Source: Pirellulaceae bacterium (GTDB taxonomy: Bacteria > Planctomycetota > Planctomycetia > Pirellulales > Pirellulaceae). From it: a stretch of 39,061 bases of DNA. Location: the NCBI GenBank assembly GCA_028281725.1, contig JANQJJ010000493.1, positions 1 to 39,061 on the forward strand, written 5' to 3'. A program made the translations under genes and the position numbers. Shown here piece after piece: positions 1-9,487 of this stretch. Every line of letters begins with the position of its first letter. Positions within the stretch are counted from its first letter, which is position 1. A model generated the notes under the pieces. It was given only the letters and a program-made list of their open reading frames with translations, was not told where the DNA came from and ran no database searches.

Positions 1-216
1 TGGACCGCACGTGGCCAGATGCGAGAGACGGCCGGGGATCTGGGGCAAGCCCTGCAGAACTACCAGCAGAGTCTGGCCATCAACAGCCTGCAGCCTGACC
101 TGTACCAGCGGGTGGCGTCGCTCAACGTCAAAATCGCTCAAAACACGATCTCCGGTGCACCGGCGGGCGGCTGGACCGTCCAGAATCCGCAGGCCGGTGG
201 GGCCGCTCGGTACTAA
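1..216 (+). CDS. C-terminal part of a TPR-like protein (5' truncated by window edge)
   Basis: Frame 1 is open from base 1 (WTARGQMRETAGDLGQALQNYQQSLAINSLQPDLYQRVASLNVKIAQN...) to TAA at 214-216; TPR-like helix pattern. Confidence 0.55.
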   Translation, partial: WTARGQMRETAGDLGQALQNYQQSLAINSLQPDLYQRVASLNVKIAQNTISGAPAGGWTVQNPQAGGAARY

Positions 217-509
217 TTCTCCGGTCACTGGGCATCGACCCAGGCATCCTGCAGGAGCCGACTGGCACATCGCCACAACGTAGCAAGCACGCTCCCATCG
301 CGCCGCAGCCCCTGAAATTCAGAGGGTTTCGCAAGCATCAGCGTGTGAGCCACCAAGGCCCCTGACTCACCGTGCGAACCCGACCGCATACCGTCTCTGT
401 CGGCTCGGCCCTGGGTTACCTTTTCTCCCGTTCTTCCGTGGTTCTGGGATGATCCGTAGAATAAGGCACTTGGTTAAGGTGAGAAGATTCTATCTAGGAC
501 ATTTAGGCC

Positions 510-1619
510 ATGGCCACTCAAATCGCTCAAGAGCGTATCTTCAATTTCTCTGCGGGACCCGCCGTACTCCCGGTCCCCGTTCTTCAGCGAATTCAAGAGG
601 AGATTCTCTGTTTGCCGGGCGCCGGAGCGTCGATTTTGGAGATTTCACACCGCAGCCGGCAGTACATCGCCATTCAGGAACAGGCGAAAGCCAGGCTGCA
701 GCGTCTGCTGGGACTCGGCGAAGACCATGAGGTCCTTTTTCTACAAGGTGGCGCGCGCCTCCAGTTTTCCATGGTGGCCATGAACCTGTTGGGCCGCGCT
801 GAACCGGCCGCCCAATACGTCTTGACCGGCTCGTGGGGAAAGAAGGCCCTTGAGGAAGCTCGGCGGCACGGCGCCGTCGACGTGATCTACGACTGCAAAG
901 AAACCAACTACGATCGGCTCCCCTCGCCTGGCCAGCTGGCCTTCAATCCGGACGCTTCGTATGTTCATATCACCAGCAACGAAACAATCCAGGGGGTTCA
1001 GTATCCGGGCGATCTCGACACCGGCGCGGCGCCGTTGGTGTGCGACGCGTCGAGTGACTTTCTGTACCGGCCTTATGACATCAGCCGCTATGGCCTGATG
1101 TACGCCTGTGCTCAAAAAAATGCGGGTCCGGCGGGTGTGACCGTCGCGATCATCAGGAAGGATCTGCTCGACCGATCGTCCGACGAGCTTCCCGGCTATC
1201 TGAGTTACAAAAACCATGCCGAAGCCGACTCCATGTGGAACACGCCCCCCACGTTTGCCGTGTATGTCCTGGGGCTGGTAACCGAATGGCTGGAAGACAC
1301 GGTGGGCGGGCTGGACAAGATGTATCAGCAAAATCAACTTAAGGCCAAACTGCTGTATGACGTGCTCGACGAATTCCCCGAGGTCTATAGGGGCCACGCC
1401 CAAAAACAAGATCGATCCCTGATGAACGTTACCTTCCGATTTAGCAGCGAAGAAGCTGAGAAGAGATTCCTGTCCGGTGCGTCCGAACATGGCATGGGTA
1501 ACTTGAAAGGGCACCGCAGTGTAGGCGGAATTCGCGCGAGTATCTACAACGCAATGCCCGTGGAGGGCGTTCAAGCACTGGCTAGCTACATGTCCGACTT
1601 TGCCAAGCAGAGCGTTTGA
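510..1619 (+). CDS. serC: Phosphoserine aminotransferase
   Basis: 369 aa; N-term IFNFSAGPAVLP, EISHRSRQY, LFLQGGARLQFSMVAMNLL, CAQKNAGPAGVT are characteristic of SerC; followed by serA. Confidence 0.95.
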   Translation: MATQIAQERIFNFSAGPAVLPVPVLQRIQEEILCLPGAGASILEISHRSRQYIAIQEQAKARLQRLLGLGEDHEVLFLQGGARLQFSMVAMNLLGRAEPAAQYVLTGSWGKKALEEARRHGAVDVIYDCKETNYDRLPSPGQLAFNPDASYVHITSNETIQGVQYPGDLDTGAAPLVCDASSDFLYRPYDISRYGLMYACAQKNAGPAGVTVAIIRKDLLDRSSDELPGYLSYKNHAEADSMWNTPPTFAVYVLGLVTEWLEDTVGGLDKMYQQNQLKAKLLYDVLDEFPEVYRGHAQKQDRSLMNVTFRFSSEEAEKRFLSGASEHGMGNLKGHRSVGGIRASIYNAMPVEGVQALASYMSDFAKQSV

Positions 1620-1850
1620 CGCAACCGGTATGGGCGCGGTCGACTGGAGGCGACCGCCCCGGCGCAGCCAATCGCCGGCCTGGAATCCATGGTAGTTCAC
1701 CACCGGCCAGGCGCAAGCCCTTCCAGCAACATGCACCGGACCACAGTCGCGGCGACGCGTACCGGTCGCTGCGGCAACTCCCCGGCAGAGCACAGCTCAC
1801 GATTTAAACCTCACAATCCAGCAGACTACGCAATAAAGGCTCAGTAGCTC

Positions 1851-3482
1851 ATGACAAAGTTCCGCATTGGTGTTCTCGATCCGATTGCCAGCGAAGGCCT
1901 GGAGCTGCTCAGAGCAGCCAGCGATTTTGAATTCGAGGAGCGCGTGGGGCTGAAGGGGGACGAACTACGCAGTAGCTTGGCCGATTTCGATGGAGTCATT
2001 ATCCGTAGTGGTGTCAAAATCACGGCCGAATCGCTTACGGGCAACCGGCGGCTGAAAGCCATCGTGCGCGCCGGCGTCGGGACCGACAACATCGACAAAG
2101 AAGCCGCGACCCGCCTGGGCATCGTGGTCATGAACACGCCCTCGGGAAATACGCTTTCTACCGCCGAACACGCGTTTGCTTTGATGCTGGCTTTATCGCG
2201 TTCGGTCGCTCCGGCCTACGCGGGCCTGTGCAATGGCAAGTGGGATCGCAAGCTGTATATGGGAACGCAGCTGGCCGATAAAACGCTGGGGATCGTCGGA
2301 CTGGGGCGAATCGGCAGGGAAGTTGCCTTGAGAGGCTTGGCATTCCGGATGCGCGTGATCGCCTACGACCCGTTCTTAACGGACGAGCAGGCGACCAAAC
2401 TGGGGATAGAGCGAGTCGAAACCGTGGCGGAGATGCTTCCCAAGGTGGACTACCTCACGGTACACACCCCGCTGACTGGCGAGACCAAGCACTTAGTGGG
2501 AAAGAAAGAATTGGCCTCGCTCAAGCCGGGAATTCGCCTGATCAATTGTGCTCGCGGCGGCATCTATGACGAAGCGGCGCTGGTCGAAGGGCTAAAAAAT
2601 GGTCAGATCGCCGGCGTGGCGCTCGACGTGTTTGAAAGCGAACCGTGTACCGACAGCCCGCTGTTCGGCATGCCCGGTGTCGTTTGCACACCACACTTGG
2701 GAGCCAGCACCGAAGAAGCGCAAACCCAAGTTGCCGTCGAGGGCATCCAGCTGCTGCTGAACTACCTCGGTACCGGCGAAATCCGGCATGCGGTCAATGT
2801 CGCCGCGCTGGATCCCAAAACACTCGCTTCGCTTCGTAGCCAGCTCGATGTGGCTTACCGGCTCGGCCTGCTGGTCAGCCAATGGCATGGTGGTGCCGTC
2901 GCCGGCTGTAATCTGACCTATCGTGGCAATGTCGCCGACCGCGATACCAAACTGCTTACCAATGCGTTCTGCGTCGGGCTGATGGAGCGCTCGCTCGAGG
3001 AGGACATCAACATCATCAACGCCGAGATGCTGCTTCGCGAACGCGGTATCGAACTGAACGAGAATCGCAGCCATGAAATGGGCGCCTTTAGTTCTTCCAT
3101 TACCGCGGAAGTCCATGGAGGTCAGCGTAAGGTCAAGGCGGCTGGCACGGTCTTCGGACATCATATGCCGCGACTGGTGATGCTCGACGACTATCGGCTC
3201 GAAGCCTACATCGACGGGAATCTGCTGATTTTTACTCATCAGGATGTACCAGGTATCATCGGCAAAGTGGGGACGGCCTTCGGCCAACATGAAGTCAACA
3301 TCGCGCAAATGGCGGTCGGACGCGGCGGCAACCAGCCCGGTGGCCACGCGATCGGCGTGCTGAACCTGGACAGCCAGCCCACTCAGGATGCTTTGGATGA
3401 TATGTTGGCCATTGATGCCATCGATAAGATTCAAACTATTGAGCTGCCGCCCGCCGGCCAACTACCGGTCTGGTTGCAGTAG
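1851..3482 (+). CDS. serA: D-3-phosphoglycerate dehydrogenase, long form with C-terminal ACT domain
   Basis: 543 aa; VRAGVGTDNID, GIVGLGRIGREVA, NCARGGIYDEAAL, TPHLGASTEEAQ; C-terminal ACT (FTHQDVPGIIGKVGTAFGQHEVNIAQMAVGR). Confidence 0.96.
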   Translation: MTKFRIGVLDPIASEGLELLRAASDFEFEERVGLKGDELRSSLADFDGVIIRSGVKITAESLTGNRRLKAIVRAGVGTDNIDKEAATRLGIVVMNTPSGNTLSTAEHAFALMLALSRSVAPAYAGLCNGKWDRKLYMGTQLADKTLGIVGLGRIGREVALRGLAFRMRVIAYDPFLTDEQATKLGIERVETVAEMLPKVDYLTVHTPLTGETKHLVGKKELASLKPGIRLINCARGGIYDEAALVEGLKNGQIAGVALDVFESEPCTDSPLFGMPGVVCTPHLGASTEEAQTQVAVEGIQLLLNYLGTGEIRHAVNVAALDPKTLASLRSQLDVAYRLGLLVSQWHGGAVAGCNLTYRGNVADRDTKLLTNAFCVGLMERSLEEDINIINAEMLLRERGIELNENRSHEMGAFSSSITAEVHGGQRKVKAAGTVFGHHMPRLVMLDDYRLEAYIDGNLLIFTHQDVPGIIGKVGTAFGQHEVNIAQMAVGRGGNQPGGHAIGVLNLDSQPTQDALDDMLAIDAIDKIQTIELPPAGQLPVWLQ

Positions 3483-3486
3483 CACA

Positions 3487-3516
3487 CTGGGTGCTTTCAA
3501 GCTGGGTGCCTTCAGG
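3487..3516 (+). repeat. Imperfect 15-bp tandem duplication (ctgggtgctttcaag / ctgggtgccttcagg)
   Basis: Two adjacent 15-mers with 2 mismatches just after the serA stop. Confidence 0.6.
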
Positions 3517-3564
3517 CTAGAGGTTCGCGCCGGATAGCCCAAGCCTTTCCGGCAAATCCTTCCT

Positions 3565-4539
3565 ATGAGTATCGACGGAACTCACCGCTGTGGCGTTTGT
3601 CGCTCCTACGTCGACGACGAAGACCTGTTTTGCGCCAACTGCGGCACCGAAAACATCGTAGTCGGCAACGCGGCCCAGCGGATCGAACATACCGCCAGTC
3701 ACCACAGTTTTGACTGCAGATCGTGCGGTGCGTCGATGAGCTACGATGCCTCGGCGCAGGCGCTACGGTGTCCGTTCTGTGGCGGTACGCAAATGGATGA
3801 GCGGCAGGGAGTTCGTTCGGTCCTGCCCGAAGGCGTCGTTCCAATCCAAATCACGCGCGCTGAGGCCGACGCTATTCTACGGAAGTGGCTGGGCAATGGC
3901 TTCTGGCGACCGGCCGACGCGGCCCGAGCAGCCCGCATTGGCGAAATCGCGGCGGTCTATGTGCCTTACTGGGTTTTTGAGGCATCGACCGACACGATGT
4001 GGACGGCCGATTCTTCACCGGCTCCAGCCGGAAGTCGCGGAGACTGGTATCCCGTCAGTGGAGAAAACTCATCCCACTACGATGGCATCCTGATCGGCGG
4101 CAGCCGTATCCTGACACCACAGGAAACCGCATCGATCGCACCGTTTCACATCGACAGCGCCGTGCGTCCCTCTCAGATTGATCTTACTCGCAGCATCGTC
4201 GAAGAATTCCGCGTTCCACGCAAGCTAGCCCGTCCGCTGGCGCGGGCGGCCATTGACCGGCTCGAGCACGTAACGTGTACACGGCATGTCCCGAACCGGT
4301 CTCGGAACGTCCGCGTCAACGTGCGTATCACCTCGATGCGGGGCTATCCCATGCTCTTGCCCGTTTGGATACTGGCCTATCAGTACAAGCGGCAGGTCCA
4401 CCGTGTGCTGCTCAACGGGCAAACGGGCAAAATAGCCGGTTCGGCCCCGTTCTCCTACGGCAAACTGGTAGCGGTCTTGCTGATTGTTGGCGCCCTGCTA
4501 GCCGCCATCTTCCTGGTGCTGATCCTGGCCAACCGCTGA
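3565..4539 (+). CDS. Membrane protein with two N-terminal zinc ribbons and a C-terminal TM helix
   Basis: CGVCRSYVDDEDLFCANCG and CRSCGASMSYDASAQALRCPFCGG (two CxxC...CxxC units); C-terminal hydrophobic segment LVAVLLIVGALLAAIFLVLIL. Confidence 0.8.
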   Translation: MSIDGTHRCGVCRSYVDDEDLFCANCGTENIVVGNAAQRIEHTASHHSFDCRSCGASMSYDASAQALRCPFCGGTQMDERQGVRSVLPEGVVPIQITRAEADAILRKWLGNGFWRPADAARAARIGEIAAVYVPYWVFEASTDTMWTADSSPAPAGSRGDWYPVSGENSSHYDGILIGGSRILTPQETASIAPFHIDSAVRPSQIDLTRSIVEEFRVPRKLARPLARAAIDRLEHVTCTRHVPNRSRNVRVNVRITSMRGYPMLLPVWILAYQYKRQVHRVLLNGQTGKIAGSAPFSYGKLVAVLLIVGALLAAIFLVLILANR

Positions 4540-4692
4540 GCGTTTCCGGCGATGGGCCGCCTCCGATCGGCCGAACCGCAGGCTGAGACGGAGCTACGCG
4601 TTCTCGGCCAGAACCGATATCATAGGGAGAATTGCAGATCCGTTCAGAGCGGCAACCTGACACACAGAGCCTTCGTTTAGGGAGAAACATGC

Positions 4693-5730
4693 GTGGCTCG
4701 AGAATCCATGATTCAACCCGATCGACCCGATGATGAGCATGATTTCGCGTTGCGCCCCAAGTGCATCGCTGATATGGTCGGCCAGCGCGACGTCATCGAG
4801 GTACTGCGTATCGCCATCGATGCGGCCAGTAAGCGGGATGAACCTTTGGGACACATCCTCTTTGACGGTCCCCCCGGGCTGGGCAAGACAACCTTTGCGA
4901 CTTGCATTCCTCGCGAGATGGGGGTCACGGTTCAAATGGCGAGTGGACCGGCTCTCAAGGCACCCAAGGATATCATTCCCTATCTGACCAACCTCGAAGA
5001 CCGTTCGGTATTGTTTGTCGACGAAATCCATCGCCTTCCCAAAGCGGTCGAAGAGTATCTGTACACGGCGATGGAAGACTTTCGAATCGACATCGTTCTC
5101 GGTGAGGGCGTCAGCGCGCGCACGTTGAACCTTCAACTAAAACCATTCACCTTGATCGGTGCTACGACGCGGGCAGGCATGCTGAGTGGTCCGCTGCGCG
5201 ATCGGTTTCAGCTCCGCGAACACTTGGGTTTCTATTCGCTAGCGGAGCTGACCGAAATCATCGATCGCAACGCGCAGAAGTTGAATGTGGAAATCGAACC
5301 GGACGCTTCGGCGGAAATCTCCAGACGGAGCCGCGGTACTCCACGTGTCGCCAACAATCGTCTGCTGTGGGTTCGCGACTACGCCATGAGCAAAGCCGAC
5401 GGTAAAGTCTCCACGGCAATCGTGCATCACGCTATGAAAATGACTGGCATCGATCCGCTCGGACTCGATCGGCAGGATCGGCGTTACATCGAGACCTTGA
5501 TCCGAGTTTTCTCCGGTGGCCCTGCCGGCATCGAAGCCATCGCTCATACGATGAATGTGGCTTCCGACACACTGGTCGACGAGGTCGAACCCTTTCTACT
5601 GCGTAGTGAACTGATCATTCGCACATCGCGAGGCCGCTGCACGACTCCCAAGGCATACGAGCATCTCAAGATAACACCCGCGGCGGCTGACGAAACGGAC
5701 GACGATCTGCCGCTGTTTTCCGAAAGCTAG
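4693..5730 (+). CDS. ruvB: Holliday junction branch migration DNA helicase RuvB
   Basis: 345 aa from GTG; Walker A GPPGLGKTTFA, Walker B VLFVDEIHRL, LIGATTRAGMLSGPLRDRF, sensor-2 GTPR, C-terminal RGRCTTPKAYEHL. Confidence 0.95.
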   Translation: MARESMIQPDRPDDEHDFALRPKCIADMVGQRDVIEVLRIAIDAASKRDEPLGHILFDGPPGLGKTTFATCIPREMGVTVQMASGPALKAPKDIIPYLTNLEDRSVLFVDEIHRLPKAVEEYLYTAMEDFRIDIVLGEGVSARTLNLQLKPFTLIGATTRAGMLSGPLRDRFQLREHLGFYSLAELTEIIDRNAQKLNVEIEPDASAEISRRSRGTPRVANNRLLWVRDYAMSKADGKVSTAIVHHAMKMTGIDPLGLDRQDRRYIETLIRVFSGGPAGIEAIAHTMNVASDTLVDEVEPFLLRSELIIRTSRGRCTTPKAYEHLKITPAAADETDDDLPLFSES

Positions 5731-5834
5731 GGGAGAGCCGCAAAACCCGCGATTCGCCTTCCTGCCTGTCAACTGTTGACTGCGTGCTTGGTATACTGGG
5801 CCAGTTCGCATCACCATTCCAGGCAGGGCAAACT

Positions 5835-6711
5835 ATGGTTACACCGAGTCGTCGCAACTGGCTTGCAGGAACCGCGGGTGCCATCACCTGGGGCCTAGCG
5901 GCAAGTGATTTTGCCCAGGCCCAAGATCAGGATATCACCCCTCGTCACGGTCGAATTCGCCAATCCGTCATGGGCTGGTGCTTTAAACCGATGCCACCGG
6001 TCGAGCTAGCTCAACTCGGGAAGAGACTCGGGCTAGTCGGTATCGAAGGCGTCAGCAGCTCGGCATATCCGGACATCAAGAAACTCGGTCTGGACATTTC
6101 CCTGGTCAGTAGCCACGGCTTCGCGCGAGGCCCAGTCGACACGTCAAACCATGACTACGTGGAACAGACTCTTCGCAAATCGATTGATACGGCTGCCGAG
6201 TTCGGAAGCCCCAACGTAATCACCTTCACCGGGATGCGCCAGTCGGGAATGCGTGACGAGACCGCCAAGCAAAACTGCCTCGATTGTTGGAAACGTGTCA
6301 TTGATTACGCGGAAGAGAAGAACATCACCCTGTGCCTGGAACATCTCAACAGTCGTGATGACAGCCACCCCATGAAGGGACATCCCGGATACTTTGGCGA
6401 TGACGTCGATCTCTGTATCGAGCTGATCAAGCAGATGGACTCTCCGCGTTTCCGACTGCTGTTCGACATCTACCATGTACAAATCATGCACGGCGATGTC
6501 ATTCGACGAATCCGAGCGTTGCACCCATGGATAGCGCACTACCACACCGCTGGCAATCCGGGTCGCGGCGAGATCGACGAAAAACTACCCGCCCATCATG
6601 CGGGCCATTCTCGACACGGGATACACCGGCTTCGTCGCTCAAGAATTTATCCCAACTTGGCAAGATCACGCCCGATCGCTCGAACATGCTATTGGCGTAT
6701 GTGACGTCTAG
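5835..6711 (+). pseudogene. Tat-signal TIM-barrel sugar isomerase (hydroxypyruvate isomerase-like), apparently frameshifted near 6582
   Basis: ATG at 5835 with SRRNWLAGTAGAITWGLAASDFAQAQ signal; the body matches the xylose-isomerase-like TIM barrel. After HTAGNPGRGEIDE the ORF goes out of register, while the +1 frame reads NYPPIMRAILDTGYTGFVAQEFIPTWQDHARSLEHAIGVCDV* (stop 6709-6711). Confidence 0.75.
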
Positions 6712-7097
6712 CAGGCGACAGCCTCTGCCGATGAGGGTTTTTCCCGGTGGGGATTCCGCCCCCCTCTCAGGAAACGACTCCGCAGTCGATCCACTCGACC
6801 TGACAGCTCAAGCAAGGTCTATCAGTTGCGACGAATAACTGATTCGCCTCCTGAATCGAGAATTATCGGGAACCTAACTGACGAAGTCGCTGTCCAAGTT
6901 CTCGGAAGTATTTTGCAAAACGGTCGGTTTGCCCGAAGGCGTTCAGTCTTCCCTTAAGACATCCATACGGTCTTGCTGCCAGCCGAGCTTGAATGCGTTC
7001 CACTGGAGACGATTGGCGAGGTGCGAGACTGCAGGATTTTTCCCTTCGCGCGCCTCATATTCCCATCTATTCTGCCGAATAATACTTAGGGAGGTGT

Positions 7098-7757
7098 GTG
7101 CCAAAGAAACCTCTTCCACCCTTCGGGGTTGATTCCGTATTGAACCCGTTTCTCGAACACAATCCCAATTGGAGCAATTTAGGCGATCGTAATCGCCCAA
7201 ACGATAGCAAGATGGTCGCCAGCTCTCCACAACCTGCCAGAGAATCTTCCCAGCGAACGTTGGCGACAACGCTAGGCTATGATTACGCGCTGTTGGGACT
7301 CAATGCACGCGAGGCAAGAGTGGAAGTGATTCGAAAGGCTGCAAAACAGACGGCCGCACGAATCCAGAAGGCCTCTTCGGAGGACCAGCAGAATCTTGAT
7401 TCGATGCTATCAGATTTGGCCACCAGCACCTATCGTCTGCTGGACCCACGTCGCAGAAACAAGCAGATCGAACGCATTCAGCTTTGCATTTTCAGCGAGG
7501 TTGACTTGGACCTGCAGAAAAATGCGCGGGTACCCTTGCTCCCCAGATCCGAATCCCTGCTTGCTGCCGACGGGGCGGAGTCCGGTCAAAAGGATAAAGA
7601 TTCTGACAGCCTCCAGTCGAATCGTGAAAGTCCCTGTATCGTGCGCGAGCTGGTCGGCAGAAGCAGCCAGGCCAAGTGCCGGTTGGGGGCGATTACGTTA
7701 AGCGCTGTCTGTCTGTTGGCAGCGGCTGTCGCTGTGCTGGCATTTGCGCTCAGCTAA
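7098..7757 (+). CDS. Hypothetical protein with degenerate J-domain-like region and C-terminal TM anchor (start could be ATG 7212)
   Basis: GTG preceded by GGGAGG; YDYALLGLNAREARVEVIRKAAKQTAARIQ...LLDPRRRNKQ resembles a planctomycete J-like N-domain; C-term TM AITLSAVCLLAAAVAVLAFAL. Confidence 0.6.
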   Translation: MPKKPLPPFGVDSVLNPFLEHNPNWSNLGDRNRPNDSKMVASSPQPARESSQRTLATTLGYDYALLGLNAREARVEVIRKAAKQTAARIQKASSEDQQNLDSMLSDLATSTYRLLDPRRRNKQIERIQLCIFSEVDLDLQKNARVPLLPRSESLLAADGAESGQKDKDSDSLQSNRESPCIVRELVGRSSQAKCRLGAITLSAVCLLAAAVAVLAFALS

Positions 7758-7781
7758 GGACAGCCCTGCGGACCGCTCGCA

Positions 7782-7834
7782 TTCTACGGCTGCTCGCTTC
7801 TTCTACGGCTGCTCACTTCTTCTACGGCTGCTCA
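7782..7834 (+). repeat. Three 19-bp-spaced direct repeats of ttctacggctgctc
   Basis: ttctacggctgctcgcttc (7782-7800), ttctacggctgctcacttc (7801-7819), ttctacggctgctca (7820-7834). Confidence 0.85.
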
Positions 7835-7970
7835 CCCTGGATTCCTCCGTACGAGCCAATCGGCGTGCTTGGGGTCGTATCACACCATACCGGGTAGCGT
7901 TTGCGGCTAGTCGTTTCGGTATAATGAACTGCGATGTTCGTGAGCTCTCTCCAAGGTACTGCAAACACAT

Positions 7971-9392
7971 ATGAGTCCTGCCACCAGTACGCGTCCCACC
8001 AGCCTAACTCAACTCCGTGAAAGTGGTTGGCAGTCGAAGACCGTCAAACAAGAGATCCTGGATAACTTCACGCGGCTGTTGGCTACTGAAGAACTGCTGT
8101 TTCCAGGGATCGTGGGCTATCAGGACACGGTCATTCCCGAAATCAGTATTGCCTTGCTAGCTGGCCACGACATGCTTTTCCTGGGCGAAAAGGGTCAAGC
8201 CAAAAGCCGACTCATGCGGTCACTGGTTCGATTCCTCGACGAAGAGATACCCTACCTGGACATCCCGGGCGTTCCCATTCATGAAGATCCGTTGGCACCC
8301 ATCACGTCCGTCGCCAGGCGTTTCCTGGCCGAACATTCTGAGGACGAATGTCCCATCGGATGGTGGCCGCGTGAAGAACGATATGCAGAGCGGCTCAGTC
8401 CGGGCACCAAATTCGCGGACGTGATCGGCGAAATCGATCCGTCAAAACTGACCGGTGGGGTCAGTATGAGTCGGGAGGAAGCGCTACACTTCGGTCTGAT
8501 CCCAAGAATGCACCGCGGCATATTCGCCATGAACGAGTTACCTGAACTAGACGAACTGGTTCAAGTGGGTTTGTTCAATATTCTTGAAGAACGCGATGTA
8601 CAGATCCGCGGATACCCGATTCGCTTCGATCTCGATATCTTCATCCTGTTTTCAGCCAATCCGAGTACCTACAACCGAAGTGGCAAAGTCATTCCGCAGC
8701 TCAAGGACCGCATCGGTTCCATCATCCAGACGCACTATCCGCGCGAGCGGTCTCTGGGCATTGAGATTATGCAGCAGGAGGCCGGCATCGACCTCGATGG
8801 GCCGTACCCGGTCCAGGTGCCGTACTTCATGGCGGAGCTCGTCGAAGAAATCACCCTGCAAGCCCGCCGCAGCAAGTACGTCGATCAGGCGTCCGGTGTC
8901 TCGGCGCGATTTAGTCTGGCGAACTATCGCGCGATGGTTGCCAGTGCTCGTCAACGGTCGATTTTGCTTGGGGAATCGCCGGCTGTTCCTCGAATCAGTG
9001 ACCTGGGCCATCTGTACTCCTCGTCGCTTGGCAAGCTGGAACTTGATTTGATGGGCAGCCATCAAATGTCGGAGCAGCAAGTACTCGACGCGCTGATTGC
9101 CGGCGCGGTGAAGTCCGTTTTCCAGCAGTACGTCGAAGAATATGGGCTGGAAGAGATCGCTGAGATCTTTAGCAAAGGTGTCCGTATCGAGGTCGGTGAC
9201 ATGTTGCCCAGTTCGGTCTATGCCGAACGTTTGCAAGTGGCGCCCCCCGCTTGGAACAAAGCTTTTGAAGTCAACGCGAGTGAGCACGAAGCCATCCGCG
9301 CGTCTTGCGTAGAATTTGTACTTGCCGGCCTGTATGCCATGGATCGCATTAGCCGCGGTCAAAAGCATGGCAAGATCCACTACGAAACGTAA
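7971..9392 (+). CDS. Mg-chelatase subunit I / MoxR-type AAA+ ATPase
   Basis: [101 protein letters not shown]; paired with a downstream VWA gene. Confidence 0.88.
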   Translation: MSPATSTRPTSLTQLRESGWQSKTVKQEILDNFTRLLATEELLFPGIVGYQDTVIPEISIALLAGHDMLFLGEKGQAKSRLMRSLVRFLDEEIPYLDIPGVPIHEDPLAPITSVARRFLAEHSEDECPIGWWPREERYAERLSPGTKFADVIGEIDPSKLTGGVSMSREEALHFGLIPRMHRGIFAMNELPELDELVQVGLFNILEERDVQIRGYPIRFDLDIFILFSANPSTYNRSGKVIPQLKDRIGSIIQTHYPRERSLGIEIMQQEAGIDLDGPYPVQVPYFMAELVEEITLQARRSKYVDQASGVSARFSLANYRAMVASARQRSILLGESPAVPRISDLGHLYSSSLGKLELDLMGSHQMSEQQVLDALIAGAVKSVFQQYVEEYGLEEIAEIFSKGVRIEVGDMLPSSVYAERLQVAPPAWNKAFEVNASEHEAIRASCVEFVLAGLYAMDRISRGQKHGKIHYET

Positions 9393-9487
9393 CGTCGCCT
9401 GAACGCGGCCAGCGCGCCCCGCACTGCCGAGCAACAGCGATTGAGTCGACACCGATGTGACCGCACGCCACTGGAGCCACTGGAACC

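Noticed and set aside
741-1793. 350-aa minus-strand ORF opposite serC
   Set aside because: Antisense shadow ORF over a clear serC gene; no recognisable domain, typical of high-GC sequence.
2592-3461. 289-aa minus-strand ORF opposite serA
   Set aside because: Shadow ORF within serA; translation mirrors codon structure and has no domain signature.
5318-5400. RuvB GTPRVANNRLLWVRDYA variant of the usual GTPRIANRLLRRVRDYA as evidence of inactivation
   Set aside because: Sensor-2 Arg, Walker A/B and arginine finger motifs are intact and the length is preserved; likely lineage variation.
6579-6585. GAAAAAC as a programmed ribosomal frameshift slippery site
   Set aside because: The required shift is +1, whereas A-rich heptamers usually promote -1; missing family residues at the junction fit a small deletion better. 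Not fully excluded.
6943-7269. 108-aa minus-strand ORF in the gap before the J-like gene
   Set aside because: No recognisable motif or clear ribosome-binding signal; overlaps the supported plus-strand ORF.
7782-7834. Possible mini CRISPR array
   Set aside because: Period is only 19 bp with ~5-bp near-identical spacers; a simple tandem repeat, no cas genes.
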